Of a stretch of 64,000 nt of DNA, positions 8,694-16,741 are shown in pieces. The notes under the pieces are model-generated. The model saw only the letters and a program-made list of their open reading frames with translations. It was not told where the DNA came from and made no database searches. Made by a program: the position numbers and the translations under genes. Positions within the stretch are counted from its first letter, which is position 1, and every line of letters begins with the position of its first letter. This DNA comes from Neobacillus cucumis (GTDB taxonomy: Bacteria > Bacillota > Bacilli > Bacillales > Cytobacillaceae): the NCBI RefSeq assembly GCF_016908975.1, contig NZ_JAFBEX010000013.1, forward strand, positions 62,001 to 126,000, in the 5' to 3' direction.

Positions 8694-9058
8694 TGTGTGA
8701 GGGCTATTTTATTTGAACATTCACTGTCTTTAGTTGTTTTTCCTTAATTTAATTCAAACCTTTTGAAGTTAAGCACCTAGTTGAAAATTGAGATGGAATG
8801 GAAAGGGGCACTCTTGCTTAAGCAACTTTTGAAGGCTTAAGCCTGCTTTATAGCCTTCAGGGTTATTTGTTCAAATATTAAGAATCAAAATGAAAAGGGG
8901 TTTTTTAATAAAGAAATTGTGAATATTTTCACTTAAAGTAACTGGCAGGTTAGCATTCCTGTAGATCGTTATTTTTCAACTTTGAAAAAAATAGGGTCCC
9001 TCAGTAAGATATGAGTATAGACACCACTCTAACTCACAACTTTAGGAGGAACCCTACT
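8694..9058. other. Gap between recombinase relic and IS110 transposase
   Basis: It holds a small hairpin after the recombinase (CCTCA/TGAGG, 8684-8704), a repeat shared with 19898 (8831-8860), and from about 8900 the presumed 5' non-coding end of the IS110 element. No gene was seen. Confidence 0.5.
8831..8862. repeat. Hairpin repeat, copy 1 (copy 2 at 19898)
   Basis: AGGCTTAAGCCTGCTTTATA followed by GCCTTCA is identical in both copies. It contains the palindrome AGGCTTAAGCCT plus a second stem, TAGCC/GGCTA or GGTTA, followed by T residues. This copy lies just upstream of the IS110 element. Confidence 0.7.
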
Positions 9059-10333
9059 ATGAAGTTTAAAATGCAAACCAAACAAAATCAACTGATAGAA
9101 AGAATTTCCGTTAAACATCTTGTTGTTGGGGTGGATATAGCCCAACAATTTCATGTTGCCAGAGCTGTAAATTTCCGTGGAATTATAGTCGGAGAACCAC
9201 TTACATTCAATAATAATGAAGAAGGATTTTCAAGTTTTCTAAAATGGATTAAAAATCTTCAAAGATTAAACAACTTAGATGAAGTTATTGTTGGGATGGA
9301 ACCAACAGGACACTACTGGATCAATCTTTCTAAATGGCTTTCTAATCAAGATATTGAAGTAGTAACCGTAAATCCACATTTAGTAAAAAAGAATAAAGAA
9401 AATCGTGATAATACTCAATCAAAATGTGATAAAAAAGAGGCATTAGTTATCGCTGATATGGTAAAGAACGGTTATTATTCTGAAGTTAGGTACACATCGG
9501 AAACATTCGAAAAACTTAGGGTTCTTATGTCTAACCGTGATGTAGTTGTTAAACGCCTCGTCAGTTCTATTAATCAATTGAATCGTTGGGTAGATATTGT
9601 TTTCCCAGAACTACGACAGGTATTCAAAGATATTAAAGGTAAAGGGGCAATCGCAACCCTTCGATTATTCCCAACCCCAATGGAATTAGAAACAATGCAG
9701 CCTCATGATGTCATCACAGGTTGGAAATCAATAATGAAGAGGCAACCTGGGTTAAAAAAGGCTCTATTACTCCTTCAATTAGCTAAGAAATCTGTCGGTA
9801 CTAGACAAGCTCTTGATGCTTATAAATTTCATTTAGAACAGTTATTAGAGGAATATGATTTAGCTGTAACACAACTCGAAAGAGTTGAACAACAAGTTAC
9901 CGAAGCATTAAACAAAATTCTTTTCGCTAAGAAACTGCTTACCATCAAAGGAATTAGTGAAATATCTTTGGCTGGCATATTAGGTGAGGCAGGAGATTTA
10001 AGTGGTTTCGCCCACGGTAATTCTCTACTAAGGCATGCAGGATTGCATCTAGCTGAGGCAAGTTCAGGAAAGTGGAAAGGCCAAATTGTCATTTCTAAAC
10101 GAGGAAGATCAAGACTGCGACGGTTCCTTTACTTAGCAACGATGAGTCTTGTGATGAATAACCCAGAATTTCAAGCATTACATTCTCATAATGTTAAGGT
10201 AAAAAAGATGAAGAAAATGAAATCGATTATGAAGTTAATTGGCAAGTTGGCAAGGATTTTTGTAGGTATATCTAAACGAAATGAATCCTATTGTCCTGAT
10301 AAGTTCAAAGCATTTTCACCGTTGGTAGCCTAA
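9059..10333 (+). CDS. IS110-family transposase (DEDD)
   Basis: 424 aa. I chose ATG at 9059 (MKFKMQTKQN) because AGGAGGA at 9043-9049 precedes it, instead of the longer open frame from 9011. The N-terminal RuvC-like domain shows the DEDD residues: Asp in VVGVDIAQQF, Glu in VGMEPTGHYW, and the acidic pair in CDKKEALVIADMV. The C-terminal Tnp_20 domain has GISEISLAGILGEAGDLSGF and the serine motif ASSGKWKGQIVISKRG. IS110 enzymes recombine DNA under the guidance of a bridge RNA encoded in the element's non-coding end. The frame is intact, so the element may be active. Confidence 0.92.
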   Translation: MKFKMQTKQNQLIERISVKHLVVGVDIAQQFHVARAVNFRGIIVGEPLTFNNNEEGFSSFLKWIKNLQRLNNLDEVIVGMEPTGHYWINLSKWLSNQDIEVVTVNPHLVKKNKENRDNTQSKCDKKEALVIADMVKNGYYSEVRYTSETFEKLRVLMSNRDVVVKRLVSSINQLNRWVDIVFPELRQVFKDIKGKGAIATLRLFPTPMELETMQPHDVITGWKSIMKRQPGLKKALLLLQLAKKSVGTRQALDAYKFHLEQLLEEYDLAVTQLERVEQQVTEALNKILFAKKLLTIKGISEISLAGILGEAGDLSGFAHGNSLLRHAGLHLAEASSGKWKGQIVISKRGRSRLRRFLYLATMSLVMNNPEFQALHSHNVKVKKMKKMKSIMKLIGKLARIFVGISKRNESYCPDKFKAFSPLVA

Positions 10334-10757
10334 TAAATTGCAGAATTGAAGAGTATTCGTCCCTTGAAATAAATAGCACAATATATTGACCGAATGTTGG
10401 CTTATTCGTAGAATTTCAAATATGTACGGAGTACCAGATTTATTGCACATAAGGGCACTGACCCGTTGAGACATGGGAGGGAAAGCCTCCAGGGGCGGCG
10501 TGGAGCATGTACATTATATGGTAAATTGTGGGGTTACACTATACTCCTCTATTTAACTATGCCTTCACGGAGCCTTATTAATCTGAACTCATATCATTTT
10601 ATTGTTAACCCTATATGAAGGGGTATGAAATTCTGCGAATAAGCGAGCATTCGAGAGAAAACCGTATTTAACTGAGGGAGTTCAATTAGAGGAATTCAAA
10701 TAATTAGTAAAGAAATAGTAATTAAACGCAATTAGAAACCTTCAGGAGAGGAAAGTA
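10334..10757. other. Non-coding region after the IS110 transposase, with 28-bp inverted repeats
   Basis: A 28-bp inverted repeat (25 of 28 matching) occupies 10391-10418 and 10626-10653; its core is GCTTATTCGTAGAATTTCA. The 207 bp between the arms are GC-richer than the surroundings and rich in short self-complementary stretches (GGGAGGGAAAGCCTCC, 10469-10484). Two readings are possible: the 3' non-coding end of an IS1111-type IS110 element, which would hold the bridge RNA, or a separate MITE-like insertion. No gene was seen before the ribosome binding site of the next gene. Confidence 0.55.
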
Positions 10758-11378
10758 ATGAATAATTCTTGGAATAGAGTAATATATAGAATCTGGTCTC
10801 CAATATATGATAGAATTTTTAATTCAGGTGTTTTCTTAAAAGCTCGAAGACAAATATTTCAGCAGATACCTTTTAATAGTGGTCAAAAAGTTTTATTTGT
10901 TGGCGTAGGAACAGGTGCTGATTTGGAGTTAATTAATCCATCGGATTTGATTATAACAGCAATTGACTTTTCACCTGATATGCTAAATCGGGCTAGGGAA
11001 AAATTCAAGAATTCCTCTATTAAGTTCATAGAAATGGATGCTCAAAATATGGAGTTTAAAAATGAAACATTTGATTATGTGGTTGCCAGTCTTATTCTTT
11101 CCGTTGTACCTGATGCAGATAAGTGTTTAACAGAAATGACAAGGATTCTAAAAAAAGAAGGAAAAATAATTATTTTTGACAAATTCGTATCTAAAGAACA
11201 TAAATTATCTTTACCAAAAAAACTTCTTAGACCACTTATTAAGGTATTAGGAACAGATATTGGATTAGATTTTGAAGAGCTGTACTGTAGAAATAATAAA
11301 AATTTAACGATAAATGAAGATAAAAATGTAATGATGAATGGAATGTACAGAAAAATAATAATTAGTAAACGTAGTTGA
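10758..11378 (+). CDS. Class I SAM-dependent methyltransferase
   Basis: 206 aa. It starts at ATG behind AGGAGAGG. Motif I is VLFVGVGTGADLELI (residues 45-60), then the acidic ITAIDFSPDM, the substrate-side motif MEFKNETFDYVVAS, and LTEMTRILKKEGKIIIFDKF. This is the pattern of small-molecule or lipid (UbiE/ArsM-like) methyltransferases. The opening (WNRVIYRIWSPIYDRIFNSG) is typical of the UbiE-like branch. It is AT-rich, sits between an IS110 element and a group II intron, and has no operon partner, which suggests acquisition by transfer. The substrate is unknown. Confidence 0.8.
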   Translation: MNNSWNRVIYRIWSPIYDRIFNSGVFLKARRQIFQQIPFNSGQKVLFVGVGTGADLELINPSDLIITAIDFSPDMLNRAREKFKNSSIKFIEMDAQNMEFKNETFDYVVASLILSVVPDADKCLTEMTRILKKEGKIIIFDKFVSKEHKLSLPKKLLRPLIKVLGTDIGLDFEELYCRNNKNLTINEDKNVMMNGMYRKIIISKRS

Positions 11379-11427
11379 TTAGAAGATATATCAATTTATA
11401 GTCTTCATCAATAGTTTGTGAGTTATT

Positions 11428-11448
11428 GCACCTAAATAACGGGTGCTT
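11428..11448 (+). terminator. Hairpin at the group II intron insertion site
   Basis: GCACC/GGGTGC pair around TAAATAAC (11428-11446). The intron starts two bases later at GTGCGG. If the intron is removed, the hairpin is followed by TTTTGTTTAAT, so the original target was probably the methyltransferase terminator. Confidence 0.55.
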
Positions 11449-11959
11449 GTGCGGCCGAGCATAGGTCGTATCATATAGCGGGTGGGATTCCCGTCGAGTA
11501 AGAACTAGCCATTCGCTCGTAGCGAGTCTTGGAGGGCTAAAGGTAACTTTAGTCTTTAAGCGTAGACAGTGAGGTGGCGGGCCGAAAGCCAAATGGCTGA
11601 AGGGATTGAGCTCCATAATGTTAGTAAATTGAGAGGGCTGATGCCTTAAGCACAGCAGAAAGCTACATTTTATCTTTCGTTAAGGCAAGAAGGGTAGAAC
11701 CTCTCTGGAGTCAGAGACCTTGGCACGTTATACATTGATATGATACGGCAACTCGGGAGACCCTACCGGTCTTTTCTATTTTTTTTAGAAGAGTATGGTG
11801 TACAAGCGATAATAAGCAAGGAAACCAAATGCCGTGTAGGGAGTCGGATAGCAGCGTAGTACCAATGAAGTTGGGTAATGCCGATGGAGGAAAGGCTAGC
11901 TACCAGTTATCACCCTTACTAGGGGACACATTTACTACACTCAGAGGTAGGGATAATAA

Positions 11960-13288
11960 ATGGAAACAAAACTACTAAGGATAGTAGAATTAGCAAAATC
12001 TGATCCTAAAATGAAATTTACATCTCTTACACATTTATTAAATGAGCAATCACTAGTTCAATGCCACCAGGAGCTACCTAGCAAAAAGGCAACTGGGGTT
12101 AATGGTACAACTAAAGAGCAATACTGTAAAAATCTAAAAGAAAACATCGAGGATTTAGTAAATAGGCTTAAAAGTAAAAGTTATCGTCCTGTTCCAGTAA
12201 GGAGAATGTATATTCCAAAGCTCAATTCAAACAAGAAAAGACCATTGGGAATTCCGGAACATGAGGATAAGATTGTTCAAAGAGGCATTACGAAAATACT
12301 AAATAGCATCTATGAAAATGATTTTCTAGATTGTTCATTTGGATTCCGTCCAAATCGCAACTGCCACGATGCTTTGAAAATACTGAATCACTATATTGAA
12401 AAGAGATCAGTAAATTATGTAGTAGATGTAGACATTCGCGGGTTCTTTGACAACGTTGACCACACATGGATGATGGAGTTCTTAAAACTGCGAATCGCTG
12501 ACCCTAACTTACTAAGAATCATTGGTAGGTTTCTTAAAGGTGGATACATGGAGGAAGGTAAGAAATACAAGACAGACAATGGCACACCGCAAGGTGGAGT
12601 AATATCTCCGATATTAGCCAATATTTATCTCCATTATGTCCTCGACCTGTGGTTTGAGAAAAGGGTTAGGAAACAGTGCAAGGGACAAGCATACATAGTG
12701 AGATATGCAGATGATTTTGTTTGTTGTTTTCAATATAAAAGTGAAGCCGAGCTATTCTTCCATTCATTAAAGTTGAGATTAAAGAAATTTAATCTAGAAA
12801 TAGCTGAGGATAAAACCAAAATCATTCCCTTCGGGCGGTTTGCGGAGCAAAATGCAAATCAGCAGGGAAGAAGTAAACCAGCAACTTTTGATTTCCTTGG
12901 ATTTACACACTATTGCGGTAAAAGTAAACAAGGGAAATTCCGAGTTAAACGGAAAACAAGCAGGAAGAAAGTCCAAGCTAAACTAAAAGAAACTAAAGAA
13001 TGGCTGAAAATTAACAGAAATAAAGACATTCATATGATTATGGATAGATTTAAACGCTCACTGATTGGTTACTACAACTATTATTGCATCACAGATAACA
13101 CCCAAAGTGTAAACAAATTTAGAGACAAAATCGGGTACTTACTGTTTAAATGGCTCAATCGAAGAAGTCAAAGAAAATCATTTACTTGGGATAAATTCAG
13201 ACTCTTTCTTAATAAATATCCATTACCTTACGCAAGAGTTAAGGTTAATATATACAATCTAAGAAAAGAAATTAGCTACATTTTGTAA
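11960..13288 (+). CDS. Group II intron-encoded reverse transcriptase/maturase
   Basis: 442 aa. RT blocks are clear: RRMYIPKLNSNKKRPLGIP (RT1/2), DCSFGFRPNRNCHDAL (RT3), VDVDIRGFFDNVDH (RT4), GTPQGGVISPILANIYLHYV (RT4/5) and the catalytic YADDF (RT5). The thumb/maturase X domain follows (about 330-420, with FKRSLIGYYNYYCI). There is no HNH endonuclease domain, so mobility would rely on nicks or replication forks. The frame is intact while the host ribozyme is interrupted, so the protein could act in trans on another intron copy. The ribosome binding site (GAGGTAGGG, 11944-11952) is good. Confidence 0.93.
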   Translation: METKLLRIVELAKSDPKMKFTSLTHLLNEQSLVQCHQELPSKKATGVNGTTKEQYCKNLKENIEDLVNRLKSKSYRPVPVRRMYIPKLNSNKKRPLGIPEHEDKIVQRGITKILNSIYENDFLDCSFGFRPNRNCHDALKILNHYIEKRSVNYVVDVDIRGFFDNVDHTWMMEFLKLRIADPNLLRIIGRFLKGGYMEEGKKYKTDNGTPQGGVISPILANIYLHYVLDLWFEKRVRKQCKGQAYIVRYADDFVCCFQYKSEAELFFHSLKLRLKKFNLEIAEDKTKIIPFGRFAEQNANQQGRSKPATFDFLGFTHYCGKSKQGKFRVKRKTSRKKVQAKLKETKEWLKINRNKDIHMIMDRFKRSLIGYYNYYCITDNTQSVNKFRDKIGYLLFKWLNRRSQRKSFTWDKFRLFLNKYPLPYARVKVNIYNLRKEISYIL

Positions 13289-13317
13289 ATGATAACTAGG
13301 AGGAGCCGTGTGCGTTG

Positions 13318-14171
13318 GAGCAGCCGTCAAGGCTGAAAATCTAATGGAGTGAAAGTCTCCTGTTGTCAATTGACCGATTCAGACAACTAGCATATCCGAT
13401 GCGTGAGGAGGTAACAAATCACGTTCTGCTCGGACGTAAAAGCCATAGCTGCCTATATTACTCAGAGAATATAAGGTAGGAACAGTCAGTGTGGCAAGCA
13501 AACCTAGAGGCCAGAAGGATTTAACGAATACTGCAGTCTCGAAATGGCTCCCCCTTCAGAAACTGTTGAAGGGATTGTTGCGATTCGCCGACCCATTGAC
13601 GCATTGGGGAAGGCCGAAGCTCTATAGGAAGAAACGGTTATATGCACTATAGAGGATGCCGGGATATGGGCTCTAGCATCTAGGGAAAGATTTTCAGAGA
13701 TAACGACGGGAAGGTCCTACTTCCAGCTGGGACGACAACAACCAGCAAAGACCCGTTATATAAGGTACCACCGAAATTGACAGGAGGATTTAGGACTGAC
13801 GGATGAGGTCGTAGTAGCTAAGAGGAAAAGGTAATGCTTTTCTAAATATGTAGAAAACATATTTCAACTAAGGTAACACCAAAGTTGAGCAAAGGACCTC
13901 TGGGCACTTGGATGCCAGGTTATTGGGATAAAAGGACACAGAGCCTTAATAATAATAATAATAATTTCCAATATGGCTAATTATGTAGTAAACCTTATTA
14001 TTAATTGGGGAACATGGGTGTCGCCATTTAATCCTAGAATAATAAGGGAAGGCTCATATATGATATATCCAAGGTCAGAACCGGACTCGGGAAATCCGAC
14101 CGTCCGGGATCGCAGGGGGGCTTCAGGAAACGTGGCTTTAACTAGTGCGCGCACCTGAATTCTATCCAGAC
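13318..14171 (+). other. About 854-bp insert within domain V; itself group II intron-like
   Basis: No protein-coding frame of note. The text resembles 5' domains of a second group II intron: GGAGTGAAAGTCTCC (13349-13363), GATGAGGTCGTAGTAG (13803-13818), and GGTAATG and GGTAACACC stretches that usually lie just before an intron ORF. Near the end, CCGGAC (14084-14089) and GTCCGG (14102-14107) flank TCGG/CCGA, giving a domain V-like hairpin with a two-base bulge. It could be an ORF-less intron nested in another intron. The exact ends are unresolved because the left flank GTGTGCG fits both a domain V arm and an intron 5' end. Confidence 0.5.
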
Positions 14172-14264
14172 AATAGCGCAAGCACGGTTCTGTGAGGGGG
14201 GAGGAGTACAATTTACCGCAAGGTAGAAAGGCTCCCTTCTACTCGACTTGTTTAATATCCCAAA

Positions 14265-14329
14265 TTATAAATAAGCTGAAGATATGCAAGTTTTTATTCA
14301 CCTTTTGCATATTTTTAGCTTATTTATAA
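14265..14329. repeat. Long imperfect hairpin downstream of the intron
   Basis: About 25 bases at 14265-14289, containing ATAAGCT and ATATGCAA, pair with the stretch at 14305-14329 containing TTGCATAT and AGCTTAT. The loop is about 15 bases. It may be a terminator or the end of a small mobile repeat. Confidence 0.55.
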
Positions 14330-14524
14330 TCAAAATATTTTCTGACAATATTAAATAAATTGCCACAATTCCCTATTTTAGGGATTAATAAAATAATATG
14401 GTAACTATTTGGCTTGATCACAAAGTTGCTGCTCTAATCGGGATGCCCCTTGGGCTGGCGACCCAATTTATTACTATTTATTTACTAACAATCTGAAATT
14501 TTTGAAAATTTATAATTTTTTGTA
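14330..14524. other. Non-coding, AT-rich
   Basis: No gene was seen. A short GC-rich patch with self-complementarity (GGGATGCCCCTTGGG, 14440-14454) stands out in otherwise AT-rich sequence. Confidence 0.4.
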
Positions 14525-14553
14525 TTTACAAAATTCGATCACTCGTGTATGAT
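14525..14553 (+). promoter_or_regulatory. Strong SigA-type promoter
   Basis: TTTACA (14525-14530), exactly 17 bases, then TATGAT (14548-14553). It predicts a transcript starting near 14560, directly ahead of the tandem mini-ORF units. Confidence 0.7.
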
Positions 14554-14579
14554 AAGGACAAGTAAAACATACACATCAA

Positions 14580-14816
14580 ATAAGAAGGTGAATCCAGTGA
14601 AATAGCGAAAGGCGAATGTACAAGTCGTACAGGGAATATAACTAAAATCTATACAAAAAAGGGTGAGTCCAGTGCGATATTGAAAGGCGAAGTGTACAGA
14701 AATGTACATGGGACGAGTTTAATCTAGCTAAGGAAAAGGTGATTCCAATGAAGTAGGTAAGGCGTAAGCAGACCATTGATACGTTAGGTATCCAAGAGTC
14801 ATAATACTGCTTAAGG
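14580..14816 (+). ncRNA. Three tandem 75-nt RNA units, each with RBS and 2-3 codon ORF
   Basis: Three related units begin near 14582, 14657 and 14731. Each has a Shine-Dalgarno sequence (AAGGTGA or GGGTGA), then TCCA, then a minimal ORF: GTG AAA TAG (14597), GTG CGA TAT TGA (14672), ATG AAG TAG (14748). Start codons are 75 and 76 bases apart. Units 1 and 2 continue with GAAAGGCGAA and a small hairpin: TGTAC/GTACA in unit 1, TGTACA with a GAAA tetraloop in unit 2. In unit 3 the hairpin is GATAC/GTATC, a paired change that supports RNA structure. In unit 2 GTCC (14667-14670) can also pair with GGAC (14711-14714). I do not recognise the family. Confidence 0.6.
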
Positions 14817-14904
14817 AGGCGCTTTTTCTACTAATCTTTCGCTGTTCCGAGAATACTTAATAAAATAAATGAAAGGGTTTGTTATAATTGGATGAAGAAA
14901 TAAT

Positions 14905-14949
14905 GTAAGCGACCTTGTCGTTCCAGTACGGATTGACGAGGTCGCTTAC
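14905..14949. repeat. GC-rich hairpin with 17-bp arms
   Basis: GTAAGCGACCTTGTCGT pairs with TTGACGAGGTCGCTTAC (14933-14949), with two weak positions and a loop of about 11 bases. It could end the transcript carrying the tandem units; the T tract is interrupted (TGTTGTTTTA). Confidence 0.6.
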
Positions 14950-15107
14950 TGTTGTTTTATATGCTTTTTTCGATCCCAATGACATAAAGGTGCTTCGGAA
15001 CTTTAATTGAGAAGTTAGGTTAAAAGAACTTAACTTTATGTTATTATAGTATTCAACGTATTCAAGGGTATGGAAAAATGGACTTGGGTAATAGGAGAAA
15101 GAAACAA

Positions 15108-15156
15108 CCTTGAAGTTTAGTGTGGAAGTGTACTTCTTCCATACTAAACTTCAAGG
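15108..15156. repeat. Near-perfect 21-bp hairpin
   Basis: The 21 bases at 15108-15128 (CCTTGAAGTTTAGTGTGGAA and G) pair with 15136-15156 with one G-T wobble and a 7-base loop. No T tract follows, so it is not a classical terminator. The sequence GTAAGCGAC follows at once and is shared with the hairpin at 14905. Confidence 0.7.
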
Positions 15157-15570
15157 ACAGTAAGCGACAGCGCGGTAGGTGTAATAGATAGGCTCGTTGC
15201 CTGATAGAAAACTGCAACAGCAGGATCAATCAATTATACCCACAGGGGGATAAAGTCAAGCTCTTAATACGTTTATCTATGACTACATGTAATCAACGAT
15301 AAAAAGTGCTTTCTTTCAACTTTTTGAGCCGTTACTATAGATAACTGCACGTTAGCGCAATAACTAAAAATCATTTTTTGAAGTTATTTTAAATTTATTT
15401 ATCTTCCACAAACGGGTGCGTTTCAATAAAATGGGTACTTGAATAGGAGGAAAATTTTTTTAAGTCGATTCCAAAAATTTTTCTATTTTAATCATTTTAT
15501 AATCAGTGATATCAATATTCTTTTTAGCAATATTAGCAATATTGGGAGAGATAAATAAAACGATTTTTTA
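15157..15570. other. Non-coding, no gene visible
   Basis: No coding frame was seen. Two copies of a degenerate motif related to GCACCCGTT occur: GCACGTTAGCGCAATAAC at 15346-15363 and AAACGGGTGCGTTT at 15411-15424. Similar text is found at 11428 and 16446. Confidence 0.4.
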
Positions 15571-15596
15571 AAGTATGGAAAATTCCATACTTTTTT
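15571..15596. terminator. Terminator-like hairpin
   Basis: AAGTATGGAA (15571-15580) pairs with TTCCATACTT (15583-15592), with an A tract before and T6 after, so it can work in both directions. Confidence 0.75.
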
Positions 15597-15729
15597 ATGT
15601 CGCCCTTTTCATCAAATGCTTCCTATTATTAACTAACCCCCGTTCAAAAAGGAAGCCACCAATTTGGCAGCTAAAACTTCACCTCTAGGAGCCCTTCAGT
15701 CTGTAATAAAGGAACAAAAAGTGTATCAA

Positions 15730-15957
15730 TCAAAGTCTGTACAAAAAGTCCGTCTCCTTCAAGCCATTCTGCAAAAAAACATCTTTATAATCTGTAATAT
15801 TTTGAGTGTGTAATTCAGATTTTAACCACGTTTCGTTAGATCCCAAATCATTAATTTCATCCCATAAAACCTCACCATCTCTTATTAAAGTCACTTGAAC
15901 TGAAACTGTCTTTGAAACTACTAAGAGGATTCCAGACGATAGGAAATAAGCGCCCAA
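15730..15957 (-). pseudogene. C-terminal fragment resembling a YetF/DUF421 protein
   Basis: 75 codons. The part VQVTLIRDGEVLWDEINDLG followed by WLKSELHTQNITDYKDVFLQ resembles the cytoplasmic C-terminal domain of YetF-like membrane proteins (pattern: K DG ... L ... WL..ELHKQNI....DV). The N-terminal membrane part expected for that family is missing upstream and no convincing ribosome binding site precedes the start. I take it as a gene remnant. The assignment rests on pattern memory only. Confidence 0.4.
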
Positions 15958-16017
15958 TGGTCCTTGACCTTAGAATAAGGGGAAATTTAGACATATAAAA
16001 GCACTTAAGGAAGCCTA

Positions 16018-16293
16018 TTATTCATTTATATCTAATCCAGATAAATTTAAAGAAAGATCATCTAATACTAAAAATACACAACCGAAAACGGTTCTGTAAT
16101 CGATAAAATCCCCTTTAACTTCAACATTAATCTCAATCATATTCCTTTTATTATGTATGTATTTTTCTTCAAATTGATTAAAATTAATACTTGTAACAGA
16201 TACACTAATTTCCTCTAAAGATTTTTTTAGCTCTCTTTCAAATATTGAATTATTATAGTTTTCGCTAAAGAAAATACGAATAGTAAATTTCAT
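16018..16293 (-). CDS. Hypothetical protein, 91 aa
   Basis: I do not recognise the family. It starts at ATG behind GGAGGAT with good spacing. The sequence begins with a strand-helix pattern (MKFTIRIFFSENYNNSIFERELKKSLEEI shape) and ends with a hydrophobic stretch, FGCVFLVLDDLSLNLSGLDI. It follows the frameshifted gene at 16310-16625 by 16 bases and was probably co-transcribed with it. Confidence 0.6.
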   Translation of the reverse strand: MKFTIRIFFSENYNNSIFERELKKSLEEISVSVTSINFNQFEEKYIHNKRNMIEINVEVKGDFIDYRTVFGCVFLVLDDLSLNLSGLDINE

Positions 16294-16309
16294 TTTTCAA
16301 ATCCTCCGT

Positions 16310-16625
16310 CTACTTATGATTTGCCAAATCTTCCTTACTCAACCTTTTTTCGAAAACTTGTGTATCTTTTATCCCATTTAATTTATTCAAATAGACTGTA
16401 TCAATAGCAAATAAAAAAAGCGATCCTCTAGGTATCGCATATTTTACATTATTGCACCCGTTTGTGAACAAAATGAATTGTTTTCTTTCAAATTCTGTCC
16501 ACTGTTGACTTTGAATTTCTATTAGCCTGTACCAACATGTAAAAGCGATCCAAATGAGAAAAATACTACGGTTTTTCTCTGTTTTCGTTTTTGTCGTTCT
16601 TCCATTCGGAATAGCTGGAATTCAT
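16310..16625 (-). pseudogene. Small gene with a +1 frameshift
   Basis: ATG at 16625 has a strong site (AAAGGAGA). The frame reads MNSSYSEWKNDKNENREKP and stops at 16566. Shifted by +1 within the run AGAGAAAAACCG, the text stays open for about 85 more codons: RSIFLIWIAFTCWYRLIEIQ, then SQQWTEFERKQFILF, ending RLSKEDLANHK at 16310. The hydrophobic start of the second part looks like a membrane segment. Cause may be an indel in the five-A run, a sequencing error or real frameshifting. Confidence 0.55.
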
Positions 16626-16741
16626 TCTCCTTTCATTAACTTGCCACGTTACAAAAAATGGCCTTTCTTTTTTATTGGAAGCAAAGTATCAAAAGTTTAA
16701 GTACTTCCCACCCTCCTTTTTGCTTCCTAGACGAATCTGTG

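Larger units (their letters stand above)
11449..14247 (+). mobile_element. Group II intron with interrupted domain V
   Basis: The 5' end is GTGCGG (GUGYG consensus) at 11449. The 5' ribozyme domains precede the reverse transcriptase gene at 11960. Domain V starts at 13303 with GAGCCGTGTGCGTT, 15 bases after the RT stop, but its 3' strand (AGCGCAAGCACGGTTC) lies at 14175-14190, followed by a domain VI-like stem and the 3' end CTACTCGAC at 14247. Joining 13317 to 14172 rebuilds a 34-nt domain V with a four-base loop. About 854 bp are therefore inserted in the domain V loop. Without removal of the insert the ribozyme should not splice; that is inference. Confidence 0.75.

Noticed and set aside
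13973..14158. Small ORFs in the intron insert
   Set aside because: They lie in structured ribozyme-like sequence on both strands and show no protein features.
14580..14816. CRISPR array
   Set aside because: The three 75-nt units are related over their whole length; there are no short identical repeats with unique spacers.
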